Notes under the pieces: generated by a model
Seen by the model: the letters and a program-made list of their open reading frames with translations, nothing else
The model's database searches: none
Told to the model about the DNA's origin: nothing
Part shown: piece by piece, positions 37,614 through 47,910 of the stretch
Layout of the letters: each line of letters starts with the position of its first letter
Position numbering within the stretch: the first letter of the stretch is position 1
NCBI GenBank assembly: GCA_009991425.1
Contig: JAACWH010000018.1
Coordinates: 62,001 to 126,000 of the forward strand
DNA length: 64,000 nucleotides
Origin: Leptospira sp.
GTDB taxonomy: Bacteria > Spirochaetota > Leptospiria > Leptospirales > Leptospiraceae
Reading direction: 5' to 3'
Position numbers and translations under genes: made by a program

Positions 37614-38279
37614 TTAATTTAGCGATCGATCTATAAATTCTTTAGTAGTTTCTCGATCAGCAAGCGGACCACCACGTTTCAATAGAATAGTAAAGAGCTC
37701 AATTCCCTCTTTGATAGGGTCAGAATCTTTTCTTCTTCGCAAAATCTCATTCATTTCAAGTACAATAAGTCCATACATCCATGACCACATAGTCCTTGCT
37801 ATTGATGGATAATCCTGTCTACGATGCGGAATCTCCCCACTAGTGATTCCTTGGCGTATTGTCTCAAGAAATACACGATAACTAGTGGGAAGTGAAGGGA
37901 AAGTTTGCCTATACAATTTGCCCCCAATGGCATTGAACATCAGCTTATGCAGTTCACGATTCTCTAATGCAAAATCCCAGTATGCATGTGCAATAGCATT
38001 TAACATACTATAAACTTCATCTGTTGTTTTTTGAGCAGTTTTAAGATCCGAGGTAAGTTTCTTTTCACCTTCCAAAATCAATTCACGAATGATTTCTTCT
38101 TGGTTCTGGAAATGAGTATACGGGCTGGCTACACTGCAGCCAAGCTTCTTAGCTATACGCCTCATACTTAGTGCTTCCACTCCCTCTTCTAGTAGGACTT
38201 CCATGGAAGCTGTTAAAATTTCTGATCTAGTAAGCGAACCTCTTGACCGGCGTGGAGGTTTAATCGACCTTTTCATCAC
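37614..38279 (-). CDS. TetR-family regulator next to a desaturase
   Basis: 221 residues: a basic N-terminus (KRSIKPPRRSRG), a TetR helix-turn-helix (RSEILTASMEVLLEEGVEALSMRRIAKKLGCSVASPYTHFQNQEEI) and a helical C-terminal domain of the type with WHG-like features. It lies 33 bases after the desaturase stop in the same operon. By analogy with DesT/FabR-type regulators it probably senses acyl-CoA or fatty acid and controls desaturation; this is inference from context. The candidate operator is at 39119-39173. Confidence 0.88.
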   Translation of the reverse strand: MMKRSIKPPRRSRGSLTRSEILTASMEVLLEEGVEALSMRRIAKKLGCSVASPYTHFQNQEEIIRELILEGEKKLTSDLKTAQKTTDEVYSMLNAIAHAYWDFALENRELHKLMFNAIGGKLYRQTFPSLPTSYRVFLETIRQGITSGEIPHRRQDYPSIARTMWSWMYGLIVLEMNEILRRRKDSDPIKEGIELFTILLKRGGPLADRETTKEFIDRSLN

Positions 38280-38311
38280 ACCAGTCAGAGTTTAGGATGA
38301 GAAGCTTAGGA

Positions 38312-39097
38312 TCAAGCGGAAAGTTGTAACTTAGTTTCAGTTGATTTACTCTCTTCAGGTTGGTTCAAAATTTGAATCATACCGAACGCTTGCATAAGTC
38401 TCATGATTTGGTAGGAAGGATCAATCTCAAACCATTTTACAGCAAAGTTGGGCGAGGTTCCTCTTCCATGGTGGTTATTTTGAAACAACTCACCTAGGAT
38501 CAAAAAATCAATGGGAAGTGTATTGCGTGATTCATCTTTTGTTTTAGAAAAATTCACATAACCATACTTATGCCCACCCCAATTTACAATTGCTCCATGA
38601 ATAGGTCCCATTAGCCAATGCAATGGCAATAAGAAATACCAACCCCACTGTCCTTCTGGAACAAAAGCAATATAGAAAAAAGCATACAAAGCTCCCGAAC
38701 CTATTCGAAAGAACCACGATTGGCCCAAACGATCCACTAGTGGCCATTCAGGAGTATCACCTGAAAATTGCTTTTTAGGTTCAACCCGACCATAGGCATA
38801 GTCATCGTAGATATGCTTTGTTTTGAGCATCATAGTAAAGAAATTACTTGAATGATGAGGACTATGTGGATCTAGCTCAGTATCACTATAAGCATGGTGC
38901 ATTCTGTGAAGGATTGCATAGCCTTTTGGATTCAAATAGGAAGGCCCTTGTGCAAGTATAGTAAACAAATGGAAGAATCTCTCCCAAAATTTGTTCATCG
39001 TAAACATCCTATGGGATGCATAGCGATGAAGAAAAAAGGTCTGCGAAAATGCAGATAAAAACCAATGTCCGAAGAAAAAACTTAATATTATGGCCAT
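38312..39097 (-). CDS. acyl-CoA/acyl-lipid delta-9-type fatty acid desaturase
   Basis: 261 residues from the ATG at 39097, which has an excellent AGGAGG 7 bases upstream. A TTG at 39115 lies over that ribosome site and is rejected. Membrane helices alternate with three histidine boxes that bind the di-iron centre: [24 protein letters not shown] and the late FQNNHHGRG. This is the stearoyl-CoA desaturase-like family. It introduces a double bond in acyl chains, adjusting membrane fluidity. It is first gene of an operon with the TetR regulator. Confidence 0.92.
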   Translation of the reverse strand: MAIILSFFFGHWFLSAFSQTFFLHRYASHRMFTMNKFWERFFHLFTILAQGPSYLNPKGYAILHRMHHAYSDTELDPHSPHHSSNFFTMMLKTKHIYDDYAYGRVEPKKQFSGDTPEWPLVDRLGQSWFFRIGSGALYAFFYIAFVPEGQWGWYFLLPLHWLMGPIHGAIVNWGGHKYGYVNFSKTKDESRNTLPIDFLILGELFQNNHHGRGTSPNFAVKWFEIDPSYQIMRLMQAFGMIQILNQPEESKSTETKLQLSA

Positions 39098-39118
39098 AAC
39101 AAGCCTCCTTTTCAATTG

Positions 39119-39173
39119 GCTAACAGTGTTCTATGCAAAATGAGGAGAATAGCCCAAGGCGAACACCGTTAGC
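39119..39173. promoter_or_regulatory. 13-base inverted repeat upstream of the desaturase operon, candidate TetR operator
   Basis: GCTAACAGTGTTC (39119-39131) and GAACACCGTTAGC (39161-39173) are inverted copies with one mismatch in 13 and 29 bases between them. Centres are 42 bases apart, four helical turns. Each arm carries an AAC-N3-GTT core. It begins 22 bases upstream of the desaturase ATG. The 268-base gap upstream (39116-39383) holds no convincing gene. Confidence 0.6.
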
Positions 39174-39383
39174 TATAATGTCATTTATAATTAACGCCGT
39201 TTATTTAGTCAAGAGTTTTTTAGAGCTTAAAATAAATGGAATTGGGTTTTTTACAAAAACACCAATTAATCCAAAGATCTTTCCCTGGATAAATTGGAGT
39301 TTTAGCATTATTTTTATTTGTAACTGAAATTGAATTATTTTATTTCTTAGAAAGTTTCCATTCCTGTTTCTATGTTTTCTTAT

Positions 39384-41774
39384 CTAAAATGTAGCTGATA
39401 ATCCTACGAAGTAAAAGATTCCATCTCCCGGTAAAATACCAGGTCCAGGATAGCCACCTGCTCTTCTTGTAAAATACTTTTCATTTCCAAGATTGTTTAC
39501 CCCACCACGAAGACTTAGATTTTCTGTAAAATTCCATACAAAAGTAACATCTCTTACAATGTAAGAAGGTATGATTCCTATCTGTCCATTAGCAGTTTGC
39601 AATGTAGTATTCAAAGCATCAGAGTACGCTTTGCCTATATCACTAATTAAATAGCTTATGCTGAACTTTTTCTTATATTTATAGGTGAGACCATAACGGT
39701 GGATTTGTGATGGAGCATTTTCAACTGTCTTTCCAACTCGGTAGTAATCCAAGGCATTGGCTACATCAGTGATTATCCTTGGGTCTTCCCATTTCACATA
39801 ACGCGCATTTACATTAGCGCTCGATGTAAAAAAGCTTACACTACCAAACGGAGCACTATCAAATAATGCAAGGATAGGATCTACCTCGAGGTATGCTTCA
39901 ACACCTCTATGCAAAGAGTCCCCCACATTGGTTCGCAGGTTGTTTTGTCCTTCTATTCTTCCTGGCAATAGACCGACACGATCATTGTATCTTAATTCAA
40001 AAACACCAAGGTCAAATTGCAACCACTCATCAATGTTCCCTCTATATCCCCCATCTAAATTATAACCAGTCTGGTCTTTCAAGTTAGGATCAATATCATT
40101 TACTGTTCCAGAGGGTGCATAAAGTTCAGAATAAATTACAGGACGAAATGCACGTGAATAATTCGTATAGAAATTAGTAGTTTTGGTTACTTGGTATTGA
40201 CCACCAACCCCATAAAGCAATTGTCTTTTAACTATTTCTTGAGGCGGAACTGTTCCTCCTATCAGATTTCTAGCAGTTGGTTGCCTTTCATTGATTCTTC
40301 CCGAGGCTGTAGATTTGAGCCATTCATAACGAACTCCAGGTGTGATAGAAAGTTTATCTGTTATACGGAATAAATTTTCAACAAAGCCTGCATAATTTAA
40401 GGTAGAAAAATCTAAATCAACTATCCTACAGTTTTTTGTGCCATCATAGCATAAATTATTAAGATTCGTTTCTCGAACATCAAACTTATTTCCTGTACTT
40501 CCATTAGGATTTCGTATTCTGTCCGTATTTCCATTGAAGTATCTTGTTCCAAAAGAAAGGGTATGAGTCTTATCGAATAATTTATAATCAAAAATTTGTC
40601 TAGCTTCTACTCCAACATTTCTATACCAATCTCGATCTATTTGTCTAGCTCCGTATTGAAGAGTTTGAGAATTGATTTTATCTTCTACATTGGGAGCTGA
40701 TGTGAATCCAACAGAATTTCTTTCTCCGTATAATCCAAAGACTTTTAAATTAAAACGAGCTGTTGCAGATTGCTCATAATCAACAATCATAGAAGGAACA
40801 TTCCATGGAGCGCTGAACCAGTTTCTATCTCTACCAGACTGCCTTGGATTTGCCCAGAATTGTTGGTCAGTTAGTCCACCGGGTTGCTTGCTTTCATAAT
40901 GTGATTTACTAAACTCAATCGCAATCTTTAACTTTTCAGTAGCTTGGTAAGCAATATGAAAATGTCCAGTTTGCGTCAAATAATTAGAATTATCTCTCCA
41001 GCCATCAGAACTACGTCCATGGGCAAAGGCGAAGTAAGAAAAGTTACCTACAGTTCCACTCACTGAAGTATAACTATTCATTGTGTTATACGAACCACCC
41101 GTGTTCTTTGTCTCTACTTGGATTTCTTTTCCAATTTTGGGCTTTTTTAAAACATAGTTAACCAATCCACCAAATTGTGGACCATACTGTAATGCACCTG
41201 CACCTCTTACTATTTCAACTCGTTCGATTGCTTCCATAGGTGGATTGAAGTAAGCTTCTGGATAACCAAAACTATCTGAGGCGATATCATATCCGTTCAT
41301 TCTTGTATTGAATTCCCAGTTTCGGTTAGGAGATAGACCCCTTGCTCCTATTCCAGGCTGGATCCCTGAGCCCTCATTTTCCCAGATAGTCAGTCCAGGC
41401 ACTTTTGAATACACTTGGCGAGTGTTGTTGAGAGCTAAATTGGCATCGAGTTTATCTACACGAATCACTTCGTTTTTCTTGCCAGAATAGATATTTGTTC
41501 CTTCGGTTTCTTTTAAGAAATCACGGTCTGTATCCTTCTTGGCCTTAACAGTGATCCCTACCTCTTCTTGTATGGCTTTCGGTTTATTAACAGTTTCCTG
41601 AGATTTCTCAGCCTCATTTGAGTTTGGTTTCTCATTCATCAATTCAGATTCACTTTCTGATTCTGTTGTATTGGAGGGTTTAGATGTAGAATCTGTATTA
41701 TCTTGTGAATAGACAGAAAAAGACAAAAGAAATACGAGAATATAGAAGTGGGACAAAAATAAACGAATCATCAT
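39384..41774 (-). CDS. TonB-dependent outer-membrane receptor (FecA-like)
   Basis: 796 residues. A signal peptide (FYILVFLLSFSVYS) is followed by a Ser/Glu/Asn-rich linker (about 25-70), a plug domain (LALNNTRQVYSKVPGLTIWENEGSGIQPGIGARGLSPNR to IERVEIVRGAGALQYGPQFGG) and a 22-strand-type barrel ending in VGLSATF. The plug is of the FecA type (ferric citrate or related siderophore). It imports ferric chelates with TonB-ExbBD energy. A Fur-box-like site lies 26 bases upstream of the ATG. The ligand is unknown. Confidence 0.93.
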   Translation of the reverse strand: MMIRLFLSHFYILVFLLSFSVYSQDNTDSTSKPSNTTESESESELMNEKPNSNEAEKSQETVNKPKAIQEEVGITVKAKKDTDRDFLKETEGTNIYSGKKNEVIRVDKLDANLALNNTRQVYSKVPGLTIWENEGSGIQPGIGARGLSPNRNWEFNTRMNGYDIASDSFGYPEAYFNPPMEAIERVEIVRGAGALQYGPQFGGLVNYVLKKPKIGKEIQVETKNTGGSYNTMNSYTSVSGTVGNFSYFAFAHGRSSDGWRDNSNYLTQTGHFHIAYQATEKLKIAIEFSKSHYESKQPGGLTDQQFWANPRQSGRDRNWFSAPWNVPSMIVDYEQSATARFNLKVFGLYGERNSVGFTSAPNVEDKINSQTLQYGARQIDRDWYRNVGVEARQIFDYKLFDKTHTLSFGTRYFNGNTDRIRNPNGSTGNKFDVRETNLNNLCYDGTKNCRIVDLDFSTLNYAGFVENLFRITDKLSITPGVRYEWLKSTASGRINERQPTARNLIGGTVPPQEIVKRQLLYGVGGQYQVTKTTNFYTNYSRAFRPVIYSELYAPSGTVNDIDPNLKDQTGYNLDGGYRGNIDEWLQFDLGVFELRYNDRVGLLPGRIEGQNNLRTNVGDSLHRGVEAYLEVDPILALFDSAPFGSVSFFTSSANVNARYVKWEDPRIITDVANALDYYRVGKTVENAPSQIHRYGLTYKYKKKFSISYLISDIGKAYSDALNTTLQTANGQIGIIPSYIVRDVTFVWNFTENLSLRGGVNNLGNEKYFTRRAGGYPGPGILPGDGIFYFVGLSATF

Positions 41775-41799
41775 TAACCTTTAAAATAAATTTGGATAT

Positions 41800-41814
41800 T
41801 GAGACTCATAATCA
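41800..41814. promoter_or_regulatory. Fur-box-like site upstream of the TonB-dependent receptor
   Basis: TGAGACTCATAATCA matches 12 of 15 positions of the classical 7-1-7 Fur box TGATAATCATTATCA. It is 26 bases upstream of the receptor ATG. Iron regulation of such receptors is well established; the site itself is inferred. Confidence 0.5.
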
Positions 41815-41988
41815 AATTCAGGCTTTTTCCGTCAATGTTTTCTATAAAAAAATACTAAAAATGGAACAATATTGCAAAAAATATTAAATTTCGAAAGTGT
41901 ATTTTAGGAAATTAGAAATAAAAAAGATTATTGATATTAGGACAAAAATAAATAAAGAAAATTTTTGGTTTTATATAATTCATTCTTA

Positions 41989-42291
41989 TTATGAAATTAA
42001 TTTACTAATGAAAGTAGTATATCTATCTTTAGTCAAATTACTATTTTCATAATCTAAATTGAATACTTTTTCAGTTTTGAAACCATTGAATAGGAGCAAT
42101 TTGGAAATTTCATCAAAATTGTGGAATTAGAAATACATTTGTTTTCCATCACTTCCTTTAATGAACCCAGATTTATCCTTATTACCTTCCACAAAACTCA
42201 AATATAAGATTCTATCTTTTTTCAAAGTTTTCTTCATATTTGGAAGAAGGTTTTCTAGATCATAAGTTGATAAATATTTGTCCAAAATCAT
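41989..42291 (-). pseudogene. remnant of a class I SAM-dependent methyltransferase
   Basis: Reading leftward from an ATG at 42291, the translation gives MILDKYLSTYDLENLLPNMK, then LKKDRILYLSFVEG, typical of the region after motif II of class I methyltransferases. A TAA at 42127-42129 follows QMYF, and the same frame resumes with FHNFDEISKLLLFNGFKTEKVFNLD up to a TAA at 41989-41991. The SAM-binding N-terminal half is missing, so this is a decayed gene fragment and not a working enzyme. It fills most of the 550-base gap between the TonB receptor and msrB; the remainder (41815-41988) is A/T-rich with no gene seen. Confidence 0.6.
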
Positions 42292-42324
42292 AATTCCTAA
42301 GTTAGTTATTATTTTTTGAATATA

Positions 42325-42747
42325 TTATTTTTCCTGAAATGAAAGTGAGGCAGAGTTGATGCAGTATCTTAGTCCAGTAGGCTTTGGTCCGTCTGGGAAT
42401 ACATGGCCCAGGTGGGAACCGCAATTTGCACACAAAACTTCTGTTCGACGCATAAAGAATGCATTATCTTCTTCAATCGCTATGGCCTCATCCTTAATTG
42501 CATCAAAATAGCTTGGCCAACCTGTACCAGAATCAAATTTCGTATCCGAGGAAAACAAGGCTTCTCCACAACCTACGCAAAGATAGATGCCTGACTTTTT
42601 ATTATCATGGAATTCGCCAGTGAATGCTCTCTCTGTGCCCTTCTCTCTTGCCACCTTATACTGTAATGGTGAAAGAGAAGCAACCCATTCTTCTTTGGAT
42701 TTTTGAAATGGATATTCTTTAAGATTTTTAGGATGATTTAAGTTCAT
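42325..42747 (-). CDS. msrB: peptide-methionine (R)-S-oxide reductase
   Basis: 140 residues from the ATG at 42747, which overlaps the topA TGA (ATGA) and has GGAG 8 bases upstream; an earlier in-frame ATG at 42768 lies inside topA. The SelR fold is complete: [62 protein letters not shown]. The two CxxC pairs bind zinc and the Cys of RYCINS is the catalytic residue. It repairs oxidised methionine in the cytoplasm. It is co-transcribed with topA. Confidence 0.95.
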   Translation of the reverse strand: MNLNHPKNLKEYPFQKSKEEWVASLSPLQYKVAREKGTERAFTGEFHDNKKSGIYLCVGCGEALFSSDTKFDSGTGWPSYFDAIKDEAIAIEEDNAFFMRRTEVLCANCGSHLGHVFPDGPKPTGLRYCINSASLSFQEK

Positions 42748-44624
42748 TGGTATTCTCCATAGTCGCATTCGGGGTATCTAGAACAAAATAAGATTGTCTT
42801 TCCTTTGCGATCTCTTTTATTTTGGACAGTCCCAGACTTACAAATGGGACAAGTTTTCTTAGCTTCTTGCAAAAGTTTCCCTTTAGGAATTCCATCTAGT
42901 TTAGTTCTCAACTCTTTGTAAAATAGTTTCAAAACTTCAGTTTTATTTTTATTGCCTAATTGTATCTCATCAAGCTCTTCTTCAAGATTTTTAGTAAATT
43001 CATCAAGGATAAAATTTCCAAAACTAGTAACAAGAAATTGATTTACCTTCAATCCTAAGTCTGTAGGGAAGCAGGTTCTTTTCTCCCAGAGAATGTATTT
43101 TCTTTCATTCAGAGTTTCTATAGATTGAGAGTAAGTCGAAGGTCGGCCTACCCTTGTTTTTTCCATTTTTTTAATCAGACTAGCGTACGTATACCTAGAG
43201 GGCCCTTGGGTTTCTTTTAGTTCTATAGAAAATTCTGAGATTGATACTTTTTGTCCCACTTTAAGCTGAATAAGCTTGGAACTCGTTTCCTTGCTTGATT
43301 CCAATCTTCTGTACCCATCAAAAGTTTCTTGGAAATCATTTCTTTCCCATAAGGAATCTAAACCAGATAGTATGGTCTTAATTTTATAACCTTTACGAGC
43401 AGAGGACAAACTACTTAAAAATCTTCTATGAATACTATCATAAACCTTCCATTCATCGGGGCTTAGAAATGATTTTAATTTATCAGGCATTAAACTAATT
43501 TGAGTTGGACGTATCCCTTCGTGGGCATCCTGGATTTTGTTTTGTTTGGTAGATCTATATGAACCTACGTATTCTTTGCCATAGAGTTTTGCGATTAGCT
43601 CCTGACCAAGTTTGATTGATTTCTGTGACAAACGATTCGAATCTGTCCTTGGATATGTAATCAGTCCTTCTCTCATTCCATTTCCAATATCGATTCCCTC
43701 GAATAATTTCTGTGCAATGGACATAGTTTTTTTGGGTGGGAAATGAAAACGATTCGCACAGTATTCTTGCAGAGTAGATGTCTGAAAAGCTGGCTTAGGA
43801 TATTCTAATGAGTCCTCAGATGTTCTTTCTTTTATGGTAAACAATTCATTCACAGACCAATTTATAGATTCATCAGGCTTTACTATCTTCCATTTAGAAA
43901 ATAATTTATCTGGAAATATTTTATTATCTTTTTCAAAAATATAAGTAAAATTTATTTTCAAATGAGAATCTTCTTTCGTCTGAGAAGGAATTTGAGAAGC
44001 TCCATTTAAATTATGAATTGCATTGATTTCATAAAATGTTTCTGCTTGAAAATTTTGGATCTCCTTTTCCCGCTCACAGATCCAACGAAGCAAGACAGAT
44101 TGAACTCTTCCTGCGGATAAACCGGATTGTATTTTCTTCCAAAGAACAGGACTAATTAAATATCCGAACAATCTGTCCAATACTCTTCTTGTTTCCTGGG
44201 ACAAGGCAAGATTATCATTGAATGCGTCGGGACTGTTTATTTTATCTAGAACTGCTGATTTAGTTATTTCATGAAAGCCTGTTCTATACCATTTAGCCTT
44301 ATTTGGGTTCTTGGCTAAACTTCGAATATCAAATGCTATAGCTTCCCCTTCTCTATCAGGATCTGTTGCCACATAAATTATTGAACTAGAATCAATCTCT
44401 TTGGTTAATTGGGGAATTTTCTTGAGTGCCTTAGGGATGATTTGTTTGGAAATTTTAAAATCATCTTGAATATTTACACCTAATTCTACTTTGGGTAAAT
44501 CTAATATGTGACCGCCTGTTGCGATCACATAGAATTCAGAACCCAAATAGGACTGAATTGTTTTGGCCTTCGCAGGCGATTCGACCAAAACAAGTTTCTT
44601 CAATTTAAAGTGGGAATAAACCAT
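42744..44624 (-). CDS. topA: DNA topoisomerase I
   Basis: 626 residues. Toprim domain: [18 protein letters not shown] and [17 protein letters not shown]. Catalytic tyrosine region: [14 protein letters not shown]. Also HEGIRPTQI and [15 protein letters not shown]. Only one C-terminal zinc finger remains ([20 protein letters not shown], then [12 protein letters not shown]), so the protein is shorter than typical TopA (700-860). It relaxes negative supercoils. The ATG at 44624 overlaps the end of cysK by 20 bases; a TTG at 44603 just after the cysK stop is also possible because the Toprim domain starts at residue 10. Confidence 0.95.
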   Translation of the reverse strand: MVYSHFKLKKLVLVESPAKAKTIQSYLGSEFYVIATGGHILDLPKVELGVNIQDDFKISKQIIPKALKKIPQLTKEIDSSSIIYVATDPDREGEAIAFDIRSLAKNPNKAKWYRTGFHEITKSAVLDKINSPDAFNDNLALSQETRRVLDRLFGYLISPVLWKKIQSGLSAGRVQSVLLRWICEREKEIQNFQAETFYEINAIHNLNGASQIPSQTKEDSHLKINFTYIFEKDNKIFPDKLFSKWKIVKPDESINWSVNELFTIKERTSEDSLEYPKPAFQTSTLQEYCANRFHFPPKKTMSIAQKLFEGIDIGNGMREGLITYPRTDSNRLSQKSIKLGQELIAKLYGKEYVGSYRSTKQNKIQDAHEGIRPTQISLMPDKLKSFLSPDEWKVYDSIHRRFLSSLSSARKGYKIKTILSGLDSLWERNDFQETFDGYRRLESSKETSSKLIQLKVGQKVSISEFSIELKETQGPSRYTYASLIKKMEKTRVGRPSTYSQSIETLNERKYILWEKRTCFPTDLGLKVNQFLVTSFGNFILDEFTKNLEEELDEIQLGNKNKTEVLKLFYKELRTKLDGIPKGKLLQEAKKTCPICKSGTVQNKRDRKGKTILFCSRYPECDYGEYQ

Positions 44625-45522
44625 CCACAGAAAGATATCTCTCTCCAGTGTCGTAGCAGAAAGTTAAAATCTTAGAACCTTTTTCAGTTGTCTGTAATTT
44701 CTTTGCAACCGCAGCAAGACTTGCACCACTGGATGTTCCAATAAAAATTCCTTCTTCTTGAGCAGCTCTTTGGGCATAGCTAAAAGCTTCATCCTTACTT
44801 ACTGTCAAAATTCCATCTAAGAGATCTGTCTGACAATTGGTTGGGATAAATCCAGCACCAATTCCTTGCAATGGATGCGGTCCCGGTTTGCCGCCACTTA
44901 AGACAGGAGAAAGTTCTGGCTCAACTGCAAATACTTTCAATGACTTCCACTCTTTCTTTAGAATTCGCGCACATCCTGTTATGTGACCACCAGTTCCCAC
45001 ACCTGTAATGATAAAATCTAATCCATTAGGAAAATCTTTCATGATTTCTTGGGCTGTAGTTTCTTCGTGGACTTTGATATTAGCAGGATTTTCAAATTGT
45101 TGTGGCATCCAGGAATTAGGTATTTCTTCTATGAGTTCTTTTGCTTTAGCGATAGCACCACCCATACCTTTCTCACGAGCAGTAAGTTCAAACTTAGCAC
45201 CATAAGCAGCCATAAGTCGTCTTCGTTCAACTGACATTGATTCGGGCATAACAAGAATTAAAGAATAACCCTTAACTGCGGCAACCATAGCAAGACCAAT
45301 ACCTGTATTGCCAGATGTTGGTTCAATTATTGTGCTGCCTTTCTTGAGTTTACCTGATTTCTCAGCGTCCTCTATCATTGCGAGTGCAATACGATCTTTG
45401 ATACTTCCACCTGGATTCGCTCTTTCTAATTTCATCCAGACCTCGAAATCAGAACTAAACAATCGATTGAGTCTTACGTGGGGAGTGTTGCCAATGGTTT
45501 CTAAAATGCTATCTACTTTCAT
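44605..45522 (-). CDS. cysK: cysteine synthase (O-acetylserine sulfhydrylase)
   Basis: 305 residues from the ATG at 45522; the frame continues upstream but without family content. PLP lysine in [44 protein letters not shown], and [11 protein letters not shown] are all present. It makes cysteine from O-acetylserine and sulfide. QGIGAGFIP is the conserved segment before the C-terminal half. It starts a leftward cysK-topA-msrB run, a set joined by short overlaps. Confidence 0.93.
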   Translation of the reverse strand: MKVDSILETIGNTPHVRLNRLFSSDFEVWMKLERANPGGSIKDRIALAMIEDAEKSGKLKKGSTIIEPTSGNTGIGLAMVAAVKGYSLILVMPESMSVERRRLMAAYGAKFELTAREKGMGGAIAKAKELIEEIPNSWMPQQFENPANIKVHEETTAQEIMKDFPNGLDFIITGVGTGGHITGCARILKKEWKSLKVFAVEPELSPVLSGGKPGPHPLQGIGAGFIPTNCQTDLLDGILTVSKDEAFSYAQRAAQEEGIFIGTSSGASLAAVAKKLQTTEKGSKILTFCYDTGERYLSVDGLFPL

Positions 45523-45591
45523 AACTAAGTTAAATTCTAAGGAATAGTAGCTTGGTTGGTCAAGAGAATTTATTGAGGGAAAAAGATTTTT

Positions 45592-45630
45592 GCAAACACC
45601 CAACTAAAGAGCAAAGTTGGGCTGCTTTGC
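45592..45630 (-). terminator. hairpin terminator of the FecR/outer-membrane protein operon
   Basis: On the minus strand GCAAAGCAGCCCAACT folds back on AGTTGGGTGTTTGC: a 7-bp CCCAACT/AGTTGGG stem extended by GCAAA/TTTGC with a small internal loop, followed by AAAAATCTTTTT. It lies 13 bases after the FecR gene stop. Confidence 0.6.
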
Positions 45631-45642
45631 TATTCTAAATTT

Positions 45643-46362
45643 TTATTTAGCGTAAGTCTCATCCTTAAGAATACCCTTAGAGCTCCAGCCCTTAGGTGTA
45701 TGGCAGGAAAGACAATTGCTCAACATTGGATTCGATTTAATTTTTTTCTCAAATCCTGGCATAGCATCAAGTTTAACAATAATGTCTTGGTAGGATTCTT
45801 CTTTCAACTTACCATTTTTATCAATACTTGTTCCTGTTCCGGAACTGGCAACGACTGAAGATGAGTTATCTAAATTAGAAACTTCAACTTTTCCTTCACA
45901 GATACAATTCATAGCACTTTTAGTTTTCGTATCATACATAGTTGCAAATGCAGTACCGCGAACTCCTGCAGTGGATGTATAGGTTGAAACAGAAACTTTT
46001 TCACCCGGTCTTTTATCTACTTTGAACCAAGCAAATCCAGAGACCATATCTACTTTTCCTTCTTTCTTCCCACTTGCAAATGAGGTTAATTTAATTTCAG
46101 AATTTTGTGAAACTCTAAACTCAGATTTACCGTATAACAATGTTACCTTAGATCCATTTCCAGTTTTTATGGAAGCACCTTCCGGAACGATAACACCTTG
46201 CTTAATAGGAACCCATTTTGAATTTGCAGGTGCTTGATAAAATGACTTACCAATTACAAAACTTGCAATTGCGCCATTCTTATCATTTGCAAATATATGG
46301 AATGCAGAAAATCCTATCATCGCAAGCGCTAGAATCCATTTTGCTGTTAATCCCTTATTCAT
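45643..46362 (-). CDS. FecR-domain exported protein with a CxxCH haem-binding motif
   Basis: 239 residues. A signal peptide (KWILALAMIGFSAFHIFA) exports it. Residues about 35-180 are a FecR domain (VIVPEGASIKTGNGSKVTLLYGKSEFRVSQNSEIKL, then VSTYTSTAGVRGTAFATMYD). The C-terminal tail has NCLSCHTPKGW, a c-type cytochrome CxxCH motif that could bind one haem covalently in the periplasm. No sigma factor or anti-sigma N-terminal helices accompany it, so it is not a classical FecR regulator. It lies 30 bases after the outer-membrane protein gene and probably shares its transcript. The haem prediction rests on one motif. Confidence 0.78.
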   Translation of the reverse strand: MNKGLTAKWILALAMIGFSAFHIFANDKNGAIASFVIGKSFYQAPANSKWVPIKQGVIVPEGASIKTGNGSKVTLLYGKSEFRVSQNSEIKLTSFASGKKEGKVDMVSGFAWFKVDKRPGEKVSVSTYTSTAGVRGTAFATMYDTKTKSAMNCICEGKVEVSNLDNSSSVVASSGTGTSIDKNGKLKEESYQDIIVKLDAMPGFEKKIKSNPMLSNCLSCHTPKGWSSKGILKDETYAK

Positions 46363-46392
46363 ATTTTTCTCCTTAAATCTCTTCTTAATTTT

Positions 46393-47850
46393 CTAAAAAA
46401 TAAAACTCGCTCTTAAGAATATCCGATCTTCTTTTCTTGCATAAGAAAGGATTCCTCTATTTACTTGAGTAATGAATTGAGACTCATACTCTCTTTGAGT
46501 TCTTTCATCTCCTATTGGATCTATAAAAGTTCGCTGCCTTTCTCCTTTCTCATTATGATTAACCAAATGAGAATAACTAAGTCCCAAACGCATATTAGAA
46601 TCTATTCTATATTCAAGTAAAATAGATTTACGAATAAAATATGCTTTAGATGAATAAAGAACTGTAGCAGGATCTATTTCCAAAGGTATGGGCTCAGTCA
46701 ATCCCAATCTTTGAAAGGGTTCATCTTTGGTTTGGAAGTTAGCTCTCATAACTCCTGAGCTTCCAGTTCCCGCCTCAGCTCGAAAGACAGCCCAAATATC
46801 TTCCCATCCTACACCTAACCAAGTATATGCTGCTTTCCCAAATTGATCGCGACCATATTCTACCGGAAGATCTTGGCGAAGTCTATCTCGAATTTCTCCA
46901 CCGTAGTCACGACGAATCATTCCTCCAAGACCTAAGTGTAAATACTTTATATGGTCTAAGGTTATTTCTGCACCCAAAGTTTCACCTTTGCGACTTCTTA
47001 AATCAATTTCTTTTCTAGTAAAAACATCATTATCAGATAACAAACAATTAGATCTACCCTCTATACATTCATTCCCAGCAAGTCCGACTAAGTTTTTGCT
47101 TCGTCCTATAAAATGTAAACCTAACTTCCATTCATCGAAATTTGGCATTATTGAAAATCTTCCATAGGCATCTATCCCTGAAGATTCTTGGTTCTGAACG
47201 GAACGATATCCTTCTCCATTTGCTAAACCAAGATGTAATTGAAAGATACTTGATTCAACTAACCAGCTAAATCCTAGATCTGCAGGCGCAGCAAAAAATC
47301 CTAAACTCTCCATAGGAGACCTATCGATGTATCGCCAATCCCAGGATCCATTCCACTGAGTGAATGTATTTGGATTCTCTTGCATTCCGAAAATAAATTT
47401 ATGATGGAAATTTCCCGTCGCCATTTTTTTCTGAATGTTTCCTCGCCTTATACCTAAAGTATATGGATCAGCTCTAGTCCCACCTGTACTTGTTGTATCA
47501 TTGCTGAAAGAATTTGCACGAAGAAGTTCAAACCATAATTCAAGCTCCCAACCTTTATCTTCCCATTCCTTATTGATAGTAAGCAAAGTCCAGGGAAGAC
47601 TAAATCCATTTTGGTCATTTGAATTGGTCCCAGTGAGACCAGAGCTCTTATCACGAGTTCGGTAGCCAAAAGATGGACTTACTACACCGCCAATTCTAAG
47701 ACCATAAAAATCATCAGGTTCATCAATCTTTTGAGTGATTACCTTTTCCGAATAAATAGGATATGAAAAAGATATTGCTATAAAAAAGTAAAAGAGGCTC
47801 CACTTAAAAAAAGAAAAATAATTACAGATTTTATTTTCAGCCTTTAACAT
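46393..47850 (-). CDS. outer-membrane beta-barrel protein of unknown specificity
   Basis: 485 residues. A signal peptide (SLFYFFIAISFSYPIYS) is followed by alternating amphipathic strands with many aromatic girdle residues and a C-terminal strand ending FLRASFIF with a terminal Phe. No TonB box or plug domain is seen, so it is porin-like. GFFAAPADLGFSWLVES and the repeated tryptophan-rich strands are typical of large outer-membrane proteins. It is co-oriented with the FecR-CxxCH gene and has a Fur-box-like site 61 bases upstream. Confidence 0.72.
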   Translation of the reverse strand: MLKAENKICNYFSFFKWSLFYFFIAISFSYPIYSEKVITQKIDEPDDFYGLRIGGVVSPSFGYRTRDKSSGLTGTNSNDQNGFSLPWTLLTINKEWEDKGWELELWFELLRANSFSNDTTSTGGTRADPYTLGIRRGNIQKKMATGNFHHKFIFGMQENPNTFTQWNGSWDWRYIDRSPMESLGFFAAPADLGFSWLVESSIFQLHLGLANGEGYRSVQNQESSGIDAYGRFSIMPNFDEWKLGLHFIGRSKNLVGLAGNECIEGRSNCLLSDNDVFTRKEIDLRSRKGETLGAEITLDHIKYLHLGLGGMIRRDYGGEIRDRLRQDLPVEYGRDQFGKAAYTWLGVGWEDIWAVFRAEAGTGSSGVMRANFQTKDEPFQRLGLTEPIPLEIDPATVLYSSKAYFIRKSILLEYRIDSNMRLGLSYSHLVNHNEKGERQRTFIDPIGDERTQREYESQFITQVNRGILSYARKEDRIFLRASFIF

Positions 47851-47910
47851 TCTTTATTTGGATTCTCAGGTGTATTTTGTAAGAACAGTAAGGATCAAAT
47901 CAAGCCTTAT

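Noticed and set aside
39133..39327. 64-residue rightward frame upstream of the desaturase
   Set aside because: It lies over the inverted repeat at 39119-39173, has no convincing ribosome site and no recognisable sequence; the region is better explained as a control region.
41705..41887. 60-residue rightward frame at the TonB-receptor start
   Set aside because: It overlaps the receptor signal peptide region on the other strand and the Fur-like site; no coding signal.
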